Origin: Leptospira terpstrae serovar Hualin str. LT 11-33 = ATCC 700639
GTDB lineage: Bacteria; Spirochaetota; Leptospiria; Leptospirales; Leptospiraceae
Assembly: GCF_000332495.1 (NCBI RefSeq)
Contig: NZ_AOGW02000011.1
Coordinates: 62,001-126,000, forward strand
Length of the DNA stretch: 64,000 nucleotides
Direction of reading: 5' to 3'
Made by a program: the position numbers and the translations under genes. This document shows positions 45,742-54,569 of this stretch, piece after piece (positions within the stretch are counted from its first letter, which is position 1; each line of letters starts with the position of its first letter). The notes beneath the pieces are model-generated. The model was not told the origin of the DNA. It worked only from the letters and a program-made list of their open reading frames with translations, and did not search any database.

Positions 45742-47958
45742 TTATTTCCAGCGACTCATTCGTAATGCATTGAAAACAACCGATAGAGAACTGAATGCCA
45801 TGGCAGCTCCACTCACCCAAGGAGCGAGTAACCCCGATGCGGCAATGGGGATTCCGAGTAAATTGTATCCAAGAGCCCAACCAAAGTTTTGCCTGATATT
45901 AATCACTGTATCTTTACCAATATGTATGAGGTCGACAATTCTTTGAATGTCTCCATTCACAAGGACCACATCTGCAGTGTTAATGGCAACATCAGAACCT
46001 GTTCCCATGGCAATCCCTACATCCGCTGAGGCAAGTGCAGGAGCATCATTGATTCCATCACCAACCATAGCCGAATGTACTTTGTCCGTTTTTAAGGTGG
46101 TGATAATTTTTGCCTTGTCTTCAGGAAGAAGTCCTGAATAAACAGCAGAAATCCCAACTAAACGTGCAATCTTTTCGGCTGAAGTTTGGTTATCGCCTGT
46201 TAGGAGGACAGGTTCCACCCCGATGGATTTTAATTCCAAAATGGCAGCCTTTGCTTCATTTCGTAACTTATCTTCAATGCGAAAAACCACCATAGCTTCG
46301 ATTGAACCTCTTATGCCAACATAGACTAAACTGGAACCATCTTCTGTCCAAGGTTGAATGGTTTTTTTTATCGTATCAGAAACCAAAAACCCATTTTCTT
46401 CAACAAACGTTTGTTTGCCGGCAAAATAGACTTTTCCCTTTTGTTCCGATTGAATCCCGCCGCCAGGAAAGGTTTTTGTAGATACCATTTCAGAGTTTAC
46501 TTGGTATAGGTTATTTTCTTTTCCATAACCTACGATTGCTTTGGCAAGAGGGTGGTCGGAGGTTTCTTCCATCCTCACAATGTCTTGTAAAACAAGGTGC
46601 AAATTTGTGGAATCCAACCCAACATTTGTCATCTCTGTTACTTTTGGTTTACCTTCGGTGAGTGTCCCTGTTTTATCAAATGCAATCCAATTGATTTTAG
46701 AAACAGATTCCAAAGCTTCGGCACTGCGAAATAACACTCCCCTTTTCGCGGCACGCCCCGTTCCCACAAGTAAAGAGATGGGAGTGGCAAGACCGAGGGC
46801 ACAAGGGCAAGCAATCACAAGAATCGCAATACTTGTTTCAATGGCTGAGGTCACGACACCCGGTGTAATCAAAAAATACCAAACAAAAAAATCAATGAGA
46901 CTAATGGAGACTACAACAGGAACAAAATACGCAGAGATTTGATCTGCAATCCTTTGGATCGGAGCTTTTGTACCAAGTGATTCTTCCACAGAACGAATGA
47001 TATGCGAAAGTGTGGTATCATTTCCAACTCTGTTTGCTTTCACCACCAAAGATCCACTCCCATTCACAGTCCCACCAAGGATTTTATCCCCCACTGTCTT
47101 TTCGACCGGCATACTTTCGCCAGTTAACATGGATTCGTCGGCAAAACTATCCCCTTCCGCTACAATTCCATCCATAGGGAACCGTTCCCCCGCTTTCACT
47201 AAAACCAGATCTCCTAGTTTTAAATATTCATTGGGAACTTCTGTCCAAACCCCATTGGACTTAACCGTCGCAATTTCTGGACGAAGTTTGAGTAGTGCAT
47301 TGATCCCATCACTACTTTTCCCTTTGGCATAATGTTCTATCCACTTACCCCCAAGGATAAATGTAATGAGGACAGCAGAAGTTTCAAAATAGAGATCCTT
47401 TCCAAAGATACTGTACCCATAGGCAGCACTCGTTCCTATGACAACAAGAACATCCATATTGGCAGTTCCATTCCTTAAGGCACGATAAGCAGATTGGTAA
47501 AAAGGAAATCCAATCAAAAACTGAACCGGAAAGGCAATGGCCATTTGCACAAACCTATCCATCAAAAAATGTGGCATAGGCATAAAACTTAAGAAACTAA
47601 AATGGGTGACCATACCGTAAAACAACGGTAAGGAGAGAAATGCTGAGAGTAAAAAACGGATTTTTAAATTCCGAATATGGTCCTTCTGTTTTTTCTCGGT
47701 TTCTGATTGTTTGTTAACATCATGGACAATTGCTGAATACCCGAGAGATTCCACTTTTTCTAACAGAGAATCGACGGTTACCGTAGCATCACTCCTTAGA
47801 AAAACAGATTCACGAGCAAAATTGACACGAACTTCAGAAACTCCTTCCATTTTGGATAGGCCCTTCTCAATGCGAAGGGCACAATTGGCACAGGTCATAC
47901 CAAAAAGGTCTAAGGTTCGTTCTGTGGTATTATTTGACGTTTCCAAGGGAATATCCAT
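45742..47958 (-). CDS. copA: Copper-exporting P1B-type ATPase
   Basis: This 738-residue enzyme pumps Cu(I) out of the cytoplasm. It has one N-terminal HMA domain (GMTCANC), eight membrane helices with the CPCALG metal site, DKTGTLTEGKP (phosphorylation), SDHPLAKA (HP motif) and GDGINDAPALASADVG. The TM7 YN and TM8 MAFSS patterns fit Cu(I) specificity (P1B-1). ATG 47958 or GTG 47964 may be the start; both overlap the end of copZ by about 30 bases. It lies downstream of the CueR-type promoter. Confidence 0.95.
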   Translation of the reverse strand: MDIPLETSNNTTERTLDLFGMTCANCALRIEKGLSKMEGVSEVRVNFARESVFLRSDATVTVDSLLEKVESLGYSAIVHDVNKQSETEKKQKDHIRNLKIRFLLSAFLSLPLFYGMVTHFSFLSFMPMPHFLMDRFVQMAIAFPVQFLIGFPFYQSAYRALRNGTANMDVLVVIGTSAAYGYSIFGKDLYFETSAVLITFILGGKWIEHYAKGKSSDGINALLKLRPEIATVKSNGVWTEVPNEYLKLGDLVLVKAGERFPMDGIVAEGDSFADESMLTGESMPVEKTVGDKILGGTVNGSGSLVVKANRVGNDTTLSHIIRSVEESLGTKAPIQRIADQISAYFVPVVVSISLIDFFVWYFLITPGVVTSAIETSIAILVIACPCALGLATPISLLVGTGRAAKRGVLFRSAEALESVSKINWIAFDKTGTLTEGKPKVTEMTNVGLDSTNLHLVLQDIVRMEETSDHPLAKAIVGYGKENNLYQVNSEMVSTKTFPGGGIQSEQKGKVYFAGKQTFVEENGFLVSDTIKKTIQPWTEDGSSLVYVGIRGSIEAMVVFRIEDKLRNEAKAAILELKSIGVEPVLLTGDNQTSAEKIARLVGISAVYSGLLPEDKAKIITTLKTDKVHSAMVGDGINDAPALASADVGIAMGTGSDVAINTADVVLVNGDIQRIVDLIHIGKDTVINIRQNFGWALGYNLLGIPIAASGLLAPWVSGAAMAFSSLSVVFNALRMSRWK

Positions 47959-48133
47959 CCTCACTCAAACGGTTACGAAGTTGGTTGAGTTCTTCATCAG
48001 TTAGAGTATCATTCACAGTGACTAGATTTTCTTCTATGTTAGCAGTTGCTTCTTTTCCGATTTCAGCAAAGGCCTTTTCTACCGTTTTTTTACAATGCCC
48101 GCAAGTCATTCCTTCTACTTCATAATGAACCAT
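47930..48133 (-). CDS. copZ: Copper chaperone, HMA domain
   Basis: This 67-residue protein is a single HMA fold with GMTCGHCKKTVEKAF (CxxC site). It carries Cu(I) to CopA. It overlaps the start of copA by about 30 bases and is itself overlapped by the gene before it, so all three are tightly coupled. Confidence 0.92.
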   Translation of the reverse strand: MVHYEVEGMTCGHCKKTVEKAFAEIGKEATANIEENLVTVNDTLTDEELNQLRNRLSEDGYSLGNVK

Positions 48134-48560
48134 GATGATGCTCCTTTTTTACTTCTTTCGATACTCTTAGCGGAAGTTTGTATTTTACATCCGCACCTTT
48201 TTGGAAATTCCATACAGGAGATAAAATAAGTTCCCCTTCTTCTACCGAACTTCCTTTGGGAATCTCACAATAAAAATGATCAGGATGACCTGTACATTTC
48301 AGCGGAAATTCTTTTCCCTTTGCTACTACCTTACCATGCAACTTCGAATTTTTGGAAGTAGGATTTTCAAAATTGATATCAAGTAGATACACCTTAAATC
48401 CTAAATTTTGGTAAGGAAGAACTTCAGTATGGAAAGCTCCCGGCATTTGGATTACGCCGCTGTGAGGACCAGGTTTGTGTTCCCCGTGTGCTGCCATATT
48501 CTGTGAACTCAAAAACATTGCAAAAATCGCAAGTTTCAGTAAATTTTTGATTGGTTTCAT
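48120..48560 (-). CDS. His-rich exported protein heading the copper operon
   Basis: This 146-residue protein starts at ATG 48560 with AAAGGAG five bases before it. It has a signal peptide (~residues 1-25) and His-rich regions at both ends: AAHGEHKPGPHSG after the signal and KKEHHHGSL at the C-terminus, with CTGHPDHFYC in between (two Cys). This fits a periplasmic copper-binding protein. It overlaps copZ by 14 bases. The family was not recognised. Confidence 0.75.
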   Translation of the reverse strand: MKPIKNLLKLAIFAMFLSSQNMAAHGEHKPGPHSGVIQMPGAFHTEVLPYQNLGFKVYLLDINFENPTSKNSKLHGKVVAKGKEFPLKCTGHPDHFYCEIPKGSSVEEGELILSPVWNFQKGADVKYKLPLRVSKEVKKEHHHGSL

Positions 48561-48586
48561 GGTAACTCCTTTGTTAACATAAATCC

Positions 48587-48617
48587 AGTCTAAACCTTCC
48601 AATTGTTGGAAGGTCAA
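48587..48617 (-). promoter_or_regulatory. MerR/CueR-type promoter and operator of the copper operon
   Basis: On the minus strand a -35 element (TTGACC, 48612-48617) and a -10 element (TAGACT, 48587-48592) are separated by 19 bases. The perfect dyad ACCTTCC-N7-GGAAGGT (48594-48614) fills the spacer. This is the layout of CueR-type promoters, where the long spacer is corrected by the activated regulator. The CueR-like gene lies divergently at 48671. Confidence 0.88.
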
Positions 48618-48670
48618 TAGCCGATTGTATTTTTTTTACCTTTTTTTATTATTTTTTTTGGAGGATTAGA

Positions 48671-49060
48671 ATGAATATTGGAGAACTTTCCAAAGAATCA
48701 GGAGTCAGCACAAAACTCATTCGCCATTACGAAGGCATTGGTTTGATTCCCGAAGCGGGCCGAACTGAGAACGGATACAGATCTTATAGTTCTGATGACA
48801 TTCATTATTTACGGTTTATCAAAAGATCGAGAGAACTTGGATTTCCTTTAGAAGATATTAAAAGTTTACTTGGGCTTTGGAAAAATAAATCGCGAAGCAG
48901 CAAACAAGTAAAACTGCTAGCAGAAAAACATTTAAACGAATTGGATTTAAAACTAAAACAATTAAAAGATATGTCAGATACTTTGAAAAACCTCGTCAAA
49001 CATTGTCATGGTGACCATAGACCCGATTGTCCAATTCTAAAAAAATTAGAACAAAATTAA
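48671..49060 (+). CDS. cueR: CueR-type MerR-family copper-responsive regulator
   Basis: This 129-residue MerR protein has the N-terminal helix-turn-helix IGELSKESGVSTKLIRHYE, the second part ENGYRSYSSDDIHYLRFI, a long coiled helix and the metal-binding loop CHGDHRPDCPI, with two Cys eight residues apart as in CueR. GGAGG precedes the ATG. It is divergent from the copper operon and faces a 19-bp-spacer operator. It probably activates the copA operon by Cu(I) binding. Confidence 0.92.
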   Translation: MNIGELSKESGVSTKLIRHYEGIGLIPEAGRTENGYRSYSSDDIHYLRFIKRSRELGFPLEDIKSLLGLWKNKSRSSKQVKLLAEKHLNELDLKLKQLKDMSDTLKNLVKHCHGDHRPDCPILKKLEQN

Positions 49061-49073
49061 TGGAACGTGAAAA

Positions 49074-50204
49074 TTAAAGTTTCTGTTTTATAATATCGGA
49101 TATCAAACGCGTTGCAGTTTCATTTAAGTGAATGTCTTCTTTTTGCAATAGATCAGATCTAAATCTCATAAATTTGCGCAAATCGATTAAGGGAATCTTA
49201 TTTTCTTTAGCAACGGCTTTTATGTCAGAAATAAAATCGGAATCCGACTGAATCCAGTTCTCGTTCATCTCAAACCCAATTTCTTTGTATATTTGGAATC
49301 TGATCGGATCATATTCTACTTCTAAAGGTATATAAACAATTACCAATTCTTTTTTATCTGCTAAGATTTTTTCATTTAATAGTCGTAATGCCCTGGTCCA
49401 TCGATTAAAATTAGTTTTAGAATATGTTTTGGTATCTAATGATCCAATCAAATAGTCTGGACTTAAGTTGTACAAACCTCGTAACGTAATAAATTCTTCT
49501 TTCTTTGAACTAGAGATTTGAGGTTTTTGAATTTCTAATTTGGAAACTCTTTCTAGTTCCAACTCCATACGTTTTTGTATGGTCTGAAAATATTTTGTTT
49601 TTAAATAAAGACGAGTTTGTTCCGGAAAAACAAACAACAATGAATGGACATACCAAGTTTGTCTTTTTACAAAATGTAAATAGTCAGGAGTATCCCCTGT
49701 TTCATAAATATCGTTTCCGTATACAAAGAGATAAACCCGATCAAAGGAGATATTTGATTTTATAGTTTCGTATAAGGAAAATTCATTTTCAAGTGTAAAC
49801 CCAGGTACACCGGCATTGGTCCATTGGCATTCTGTCTCGCGATTTAGAATTTCGGAAAAAGTATCTTTCCAAAAAATTCCTGATCCAAAAGTTTGGGAAT
49901 CACCTAACAATAGATATTTACAATTAGCCTCAGGTTTTAAAGTTCCCCTTCGAATTCCCAATTCTCCAATTTTGCCCATCTCTTTGTCAACCATCCGAAA
50001 AAAGGGAATCTCCTGGTTTTTCGGAAAGTGGTAATGGCCAAATGGAGAGTGAAAACTCAAACTAAGAAAATCAAGGAAACGAAACGTAAGGATAATAAAG
50101 ACAAAGAAAGAAAATACAAAAAGTCCGGTATAAAGTTTCTTTGGTAGAAAGTAAAATAGAGAACGAACTTTTTTCATTGCAGAACTTAGGAATTTAGAAA
50201 CCAT
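49074..50204 (-). CDS. SGNH/GDSL-hydrolase-like membrane-anchored protein
   Basis: This 376-residue protein has an N-terminal anchor (~residues 26-46). The motif LLLGDSQTFGSG (block I with the Ser) and a later block (DIHLNETATRLI, Asp and His) fit the SGNH fold, such as acyl-esterases acting on surface polymers. ATG 50204 is preceded by CAGG. It is divergent from the membrane gene at 50225. Confidence 0.72.
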   Translation of the reverse strand: MVSKFLSSAMKKVRSLFYFLPKKLYTGLFVFSFFVFIILTFRFLDFLSLSFHSPFGHYHFPKNQEIPFFRMVDKEMGKIGELGIRRGTLKPEANCKYLLLGDSQTFGSGIFWKDTFSEILNRETECQWTNAGVPGFTLENEFSLYETIKSNISFDRVYLFVYGNDIYETGDTPDYLHFVKRQTWYVHSLLFVFPEQTRLYLKTKYFQTIQKRMELELERVSKLEIQKPQISSSKKEEFITLRGLYNLSPDYLIGSLDTKTYSKTNFNRWTRALRLLNEKILADKKELVIVYIPLEVEYDPIRFQIYKEIGFEMNENWIQSDSDFISDIKAVAKENKIPLIDLRKFMRFRSDLLQKEDIHLNETATRLISDIIKQKL

Positions 50205-50224
50205 GTACCTGTTTTTGATTCCAT

Positions 50225-51631
50225 ATGATACATTCCAAAAAAGCAATTGGTTTCTTCTGCAGTTTCGCATTTTTGGCATTCCTATCTTTCTATTTTTCTG
50301 CTAGAGGAATCCTACCTTTTACTGATTTTGCACTCTTAGAATGGCAAATGAAATTAGCAGGCCAATTTATATTTTATTTACCCTACCTCCACCAAACACA
50401 AGATCCAAGTTTTTTATTTTTCCCGCTGCCAGATCTTTTTTTCCAGCTAACCAATGGAAAGGCATATTCCACCTTTCCTAATTTCTATCCATTTTTATTT
50501 TCACCTATACTTAAAATTTGGGGAACAGCTGGTATCACGATTGCTCAGTTAGTTTTATTTTCTGGTGCCATTTATATTTTTCACCAAATCAAAAAAGATT
50601 TTACTGCCACCTTTTTGTTGTTATTTGGCTCTAGTCTCCCCATTTATATATTCTTAATCCACGAAACAGTTCTGATATTTTTTTTAGAAATTTTAGTTCT
50701 TTTTTTATTTTCTAGAAATCGGTTTTTTCTCTCAGGAATCCTGTCCGCCCTGATAGTTTGGATTCGTCCAGAAATGTGTATGGTAATTGTTTTAGTTCCT
50801 TTTTGTTTTACGAACTACTCGAATATTCTCAAATTTGGTATTTCTTTATTCTTAGGAATTAGTGTTTTTGCATTGGGAAATCTATACACAACGGATTCTA
50901 TTTTTCCTCTCCGGATGGTAAAAAATTCTAATTTTCAATTTCGAACAGACAATACAATTTATTTAACAAAAATTTGGATCGAACAAGTTCCCATTTTTCT
51001 CTTATCGTGTTTTATCTTGATTCGATCTTGTGTTTCTAGAAAAATATCTTATCCAATGATTCTGATTATTTTAGCAACACTTGTTACAATCGTTCTTGCT
51101 CCTAATACTGGTGGGCACAATACCCCGCGTTATTTATATGGATTCATACCACTTTATATTCTAATAATGAGAAAGGATATTGAGGTGAATCCATTACTTT
51201 CTTTCCGATGGATGTTTCTCTTATCTTTCCTTTCTCTTTATACAATTTGGAATCTGAATGGTCAGATAAAAGAACTAATAAAAATATCCAAATACCAAGC
51301 GAATACATTAAACGAAATACGTAAGTTAGATGATTCAGTTCTTATATTTAATAATTCCGATTTTTCTTTTGTTGTTTTACCTTTACTCCAAGAAAACAAA
51401 GATTTGCTACTCTTAAGAAAGGATTACGATCCTCAAATATTAGTAGGGTTACTACAAAATGAAAATACAAAATCATTTACCTTTTTAGAACTTCCACCTT
51501 CTCCTTATACTCTTCCGAATCATTTCAGTCTTCCTAATTGTAACAAAAACTGTACTTTTTCTAAAACGGAGACCATTCTTTTACCAAATGCTTTACTCCC
51601 GATCACCCAAACACAATACCTTAGAAAATAA
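50225..51631 (+). CDS. Polytopic membrane protein, possible glycosyltransferase
   Basis: This 468-residue protein has about ten membrane helices and a C-terminal loop. The pattern resembles GT-C dolichyl-type transferases by overall layout, with TGGHNTPRYLYGF near residue 300, but no decisive catalytic motif is seen. It is divergent from the SGNH-hydrolase-like gene, 20 bases apart, which suggests a joint envelope role. Confidence 0.6.
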   Translation: MIHSKKAIGFFCSFAFLAFLSFYFSARGILPFTDFALLEWQMKLAGQFIFYLPYLHQTQDPSFLFFPLPDLFFQLTNGKAYSTFPNFYPFLFSPILKIWGTAGITIAQLVLFSGAIYIFHQIKKDFTATFLLLFGSSLPIYIFLIHETVLIFFLEILVLFLFSRNRFFLSGILSALIVWIRPEMCMVIVLVPFCFTNYSNILKFGISLFLGISVFALGNLYTTDSIFPLRMVKNSNFQFRTDNTIYLTKIWIEQVPIFLLSCFILIRSCVSRKISYPMILIILATLVTIVLAPNTGGHNTPRYLYGFIPLYILIMRKDIEVNPLLSFRWMFLLSFLSLYTIWNLNGQIKELIKISKYQANTLNEIRKLDDSVLIFNNSDFSFVVLPLLQENKDLLLLRKDYDPQILVGLLQNENTKSFTFLELPPSPYTLPNHFSLPNCNKNCTFSKTETILLPNALLPITQTQYLRK

Positions 51632-51700
51632 TTAACAGAAAGTTATTTCCCAATTTGTTTTCTCCTTGGATTTTCTTTGGCTTTTGTTTGAATTCGTCAT

Positions 51701-52621
51701 ATGAACTCAAAACAATGTCCAACCTGTGGTAGCACCAATTTATACCAAGAATCGGCAACCATCTATCGTTGTGGAGATTGTTTTGATAAATTACCTACAG
51801 GCGGAATGGTAGATTTTCCACCTACAAAGGTTTATGGGACATCCAAACAAAACTCTCAAACAAATTCCTTTGGGAATTGGAAAAACCTCATTACTGGAAT
51901 TATGGTCGCATGGCTCGTGTTAGGTTCTTCTGCTTTTACTTATTATCAGAAACTTAAAACTGGTTTAAATCTCACACAAGAAGAAGAGTCAGTTTCCATT
52001 CCAATGGACCTCAATGACGAATCAAAGGAAATCACTCCTGAAGGAGAATTTCAATATAACACTGCCATTCCCGATGGTATTGGTAATGATTATATTGTAG
52101 GGAAGTTCACGAATCGAAGTGGACATTCATTGTTAATGCCAAAGTTTACCGTGGAATTACTCAATGCCGAAAATCAAAATTTGGGAACTGGTTTTGGATA
52201 TGGGGAAAAAAATGTCGTCGCAGATGGTGAGTCCGTCAGTTTCCAAGTCTTAATTGAAAAAGCACCAAGTGATTATAAATTCAATATCCAAGTCACAGCT
52301 ACAACGATTACTAACGAGACTAACCGGCCAGAACTTTCCTTAAAACAACTTGATTTCAAAAAAAATCAATACAAGGAAATTGTCCTCTTTGGGAAAATAC
52401 AGAATAAAAGTAATTTTACTGTCAATTTCACAAGGATCATATGTTTACTTATCAACAAACAAGAAAAAACGATCGATTATAACACAATTAGCTTAGAAAA
52501 GGAAGATTTTTTACCAAAAGAATCACAAAACTTTGAAATCATTTTTCCTAGGGCAAAAGAGGTTCCAAATTCTTATTACTGCGAAACAGATGCAATTGTA
52601 AAAGAAAACACAAACTTGTAG
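51701..52621 (+). CDS. Zinc-ribbon membrane protein with FxLYD-like region
   Basis: This 306-residue protein has an N-terminal zinc ribbon (CPTCGSTNLY ... CGDC), a membrane helix (~residues 66-86) and two extracytoplasmic beta-rich regions (~residues 118-200 and 215-300) that resemble FxLYD/DUF3426-type domains. Function unknown. It converges on the gene at 52675. Confidence 0.7.
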   Translation: MNSKQCPTCGSTNLYQESATIYRCGDCFDKLPTGGMVDFPPTKVYGTSKQNSQTNSFGNWKNLITGIMVAWLVLGSSAFTYYQKLKTGLNLTQEEESVSIPMDLNDESKEITPEGEFQYNTAIPDGIGNDYIVGKFTNRSGHSLLMPKFTVELLNAENQNLGTGFGYGEKNVVADGESVSFQVLIEKAPSDYKFNIQVTATTITNETNRPELSLKQLDFKKNQYKEIVLFGKIQNKSNFTVNFTRIICLLINKQEKTIDYNTISLEKEDFLPKESQNFEIIFPRAKEVPNSYYCETDAIVKENTNL

Positions 52622-52652
52622 CGAATTTACGGATTCAAAATATAAATTCATA

Positions 52653-52671
52653 AAAATCCATTTTGGATTTT
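52653..52671. terminator. AT-rich hairpin between convergent genes
   Basis: AAAATCCA and TGGATTTT form an 8-bp perfect stem with a 3-base loop. It sits between the plus-strand stop at 52621 and the minus-strand stop at 52675; T/A runs flank it on both sides, so it may end transcription both ways. Confidence 0.5.
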
Positions 52672-52674
52672 AAT

Positions 52675-52980
52675 TTAGTCCCAATGTTTATGCAAAACTC
52701 TATAAAAGTTATCAATTGATTTTTCTAAGTTATGGGAACGCCAATAAGGGTTGGCTTCCAAACTATCTTGCACAGATTTCACTACACTTCTAGTAAAACT
52801 TGTACGATCAATTTTGGACCCTTTTTCCAATTTTTCAAAATTTGTATTTCGGAGAGATAGTTCTTTTTTGATCGCTGTGGAAATGACAACAACCGCTTCA
52901 TCTGCAGTTAGGCGGTGTTCCATCACCAGTAACTCCGCTGCTTCTTTGATTAATCTCAATTGTCGATCACTGACGGACAT
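52675..52980 (-). CDS. Small hypothetical helical protein
   Basis: This 101-residue helical soluble protein has no recognised motif. The N-terminal part (QLRLIKEAAELLVMEHRLTADEAV) is amphipathic. It converges with the zinc-ribbon gene; nothing in its surroundings hints at a function. Confidence 0.55.
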   Translation of the reverse strand: MSVSDRQLRLIKEAAELLVMEHRLTADEAVVVISTAIKKELSLRNTNFEKLEKGSKIDRTSFTRSVVKSVQDSLEANPYWRSHNLEKSIDNFYRVLHKHWD

Positions 52981-53094
52981 ATAGAACCAAAACCAATCTG
53001 ATCACAGAAGAAAATCAAAAACAATTCAGAAACAAAAAATTAAAATGGAAAAATTCTTTCAAAATATCCGATCAAATAAAAATAGTTTTAAACC

Positions 53095-53379
53095 TTGGCA
53101 ATTGTAATAGAAATTAAGAACAATGATCTCTCTTTTGATGGACTCAGCGGATTCCGAGAAAGAATTATGTCTACCATCCACCACACAAAGGAGGATGTTG
53201 TTTTAGACTTCACTGAAATTTCGATGTCCTTGGACAGCGCTACCATCGGCGAGTTAATGAAATTCCATTCGGCTCTAGAATCACAACATTTACAGTTACA
53301 GATACGAGGGGTAAATAAACTCATCCGCACTGTCTTTCGCCTAAACAAATTAGATACAATTCTACATTTAATTGATTAA
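53095..53379 (+). CDS. STAS-like protein
   Basis: This 94-residue single domain resembles STAS: VVLDFTEISMSLDSATIGEL, LQIRGVNKLIRTVFRLNKL. The Ser in LDSATIG aligns with the phosphorylation site of anti-sigma antagonists. The start is TTG 53095 with no ribosome site; a later start would cut the first strand. A phosphatase or kinase partner is not adjacent. Confidence 0.65.
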   Translation: MAIVIEIKNNDLSFDGLSGFRERIMSTIHHTKEDVVLDFTEISMSLDSATIGELMKFHSALESQHLQLQIRGVNKLIRTVFRLNKLDTILHLID

Positions 53380-53462
53380 AACTTACGTAAGAGTACCAGT
53401 GTTTGCAGGTCTTTACAAAAAATCAATGGTTAGTATAACTTAAGTGTTTCGTCAGATTGTAT

Positions 53463-54569
53463 ATGAAACCACTCAGACTGATTTTCTTTTTATTCCTTCT
53501 GACAACTTGTTCTCATAAAAAAACAGATTCTCTCCTATGGCTCATCCCACTTCTTGGGAATTCCAACACAGTCCCAACTCCTGATGAACCGATCGGTACA
53601 CCTGAGACAAACATCCCTACTACAATCCAACTGAGTATCCTTTTACCGGAAGCAACAGAAATCTTTTGTCCACTCTACGGCGGCCTCTTCATTCAATACA
53701 CACAAGGGGAAGAAACAACATGTAGCGCTTCGGAACTGGACCCAACTTGTATTTATATGAAAACAAACGAAAACGGAGAACAAGTTCTCTTGGATCCTAG
53801 GTCTTATACAGGAATTAATTTTCCAATAAATTTAGAAGTGGGTTCCAATCTTTTTCCAGCAGATAAAAAATCCAATCTATATTGTTTTCTCAGACCCATT
53901 CCTTCAGATACAAATCATATTGAAATGTATAGCTTTCAAAACCAATCCAAAGACAGTACATCAAACAATTGCTATACGAATTTAGTAGAAAGTCGCTGTG
54001 TTGATTCGTTTCCTATTTTAGGAAGTGCTGAATTTACTATTCCAAAAGAATTTCCCATTGTAGTTGCCGATGGAAATGGGCATGCAGGTTCAAATACATT
54101 AGAACTCAAATTCATTACAGAAGAAAATCTATATACTACTTGCACATACATCGGTAACGAACATAAGAGCATTCAAGGATTTTCTGCTAATGCCTATATT
54201 TCAGGTAGTTTAGAATCTAAAGGTAAAACTGGAAATTGTATCCAATGTGAATCAAACTACTGTAACTCAATAGATCCAAACACTGGACTTGTCATTCCTA
54301 CCATTGAAGTAAATCGATTTGTGATTCCAGTAGGAGAAACAATATTGATCAAAGGAGAAATTTCTTTATCGGTGATTAAAGGACAAGGACCATTCAAACA
54401 TACAGTGCAGTGGACAATCGAAAACTTCAAGCAAGTAGTTAACATTGAAGAAATCAGAATTTTGCCTGCCAATAGTATATTTCTACTTTGGTTTCTAATT
54501 CCATCTATGGTAATGGTTTTTTATTTTTATCATAAAAAATGGAAACACTGGATTAGAAAAAAAAGTTAA
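53463..54569 (+). CDS. Hypothetical lipoprotein with C-terminal membrane helix
   Basis: This 368-residue protein has lipobox LLTTC and a long Cys-containing outer part (CPLYGG, CSASELDPTC, CTNLVESRC, CIQCESNYC); near the end is a membrane helix (FLLWFLIPSMVMVFYFY) and a basic tail. It would be anchored at both ends. No family recognised. ATG 53463 is preferred over TTG 53457. It overlaps the convergent kinase gene by four bases. Confidence 0.65.
   Translation: MKPLRLIFFLFLLTTCSHKKTDSLLWLIPLLGNSNTVPTPDEPIGTPETNIPTTIQLSILLPEATEIFCPLYGGLFIQYTQGEETTCSASELDPTCIYMKTNENGEQVLLDPRSYTGINFPINLEVGSNLFPADKKSNLYCFLRPIPSDTNHIEMYSFQNQSKDSTSNNCYTNLVESRCVDSFPILGSAEFTIPKEFPIVVADGNGHAGSNTLELKFITEENLYTTCTYIGNEHKSIQGFSANAYISGSLESKGKTGNCIQCESNYCNSIDPNTGLVIPTIEVNRFVIPVGETILIKGEISLSVIKGQGPFKHTVQWTIENFKQVVNIEEIRILPANSIFLLWFLIPSMVMVFYFYHKKWKHWIRKKS

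Noticed and set aside
45731..45880. Longer N-terminus for the AraC regulator
   Set aside because: The extra 50 residues lie inside copA and do not resemble the family; GTG 45730 has a ribosome site.
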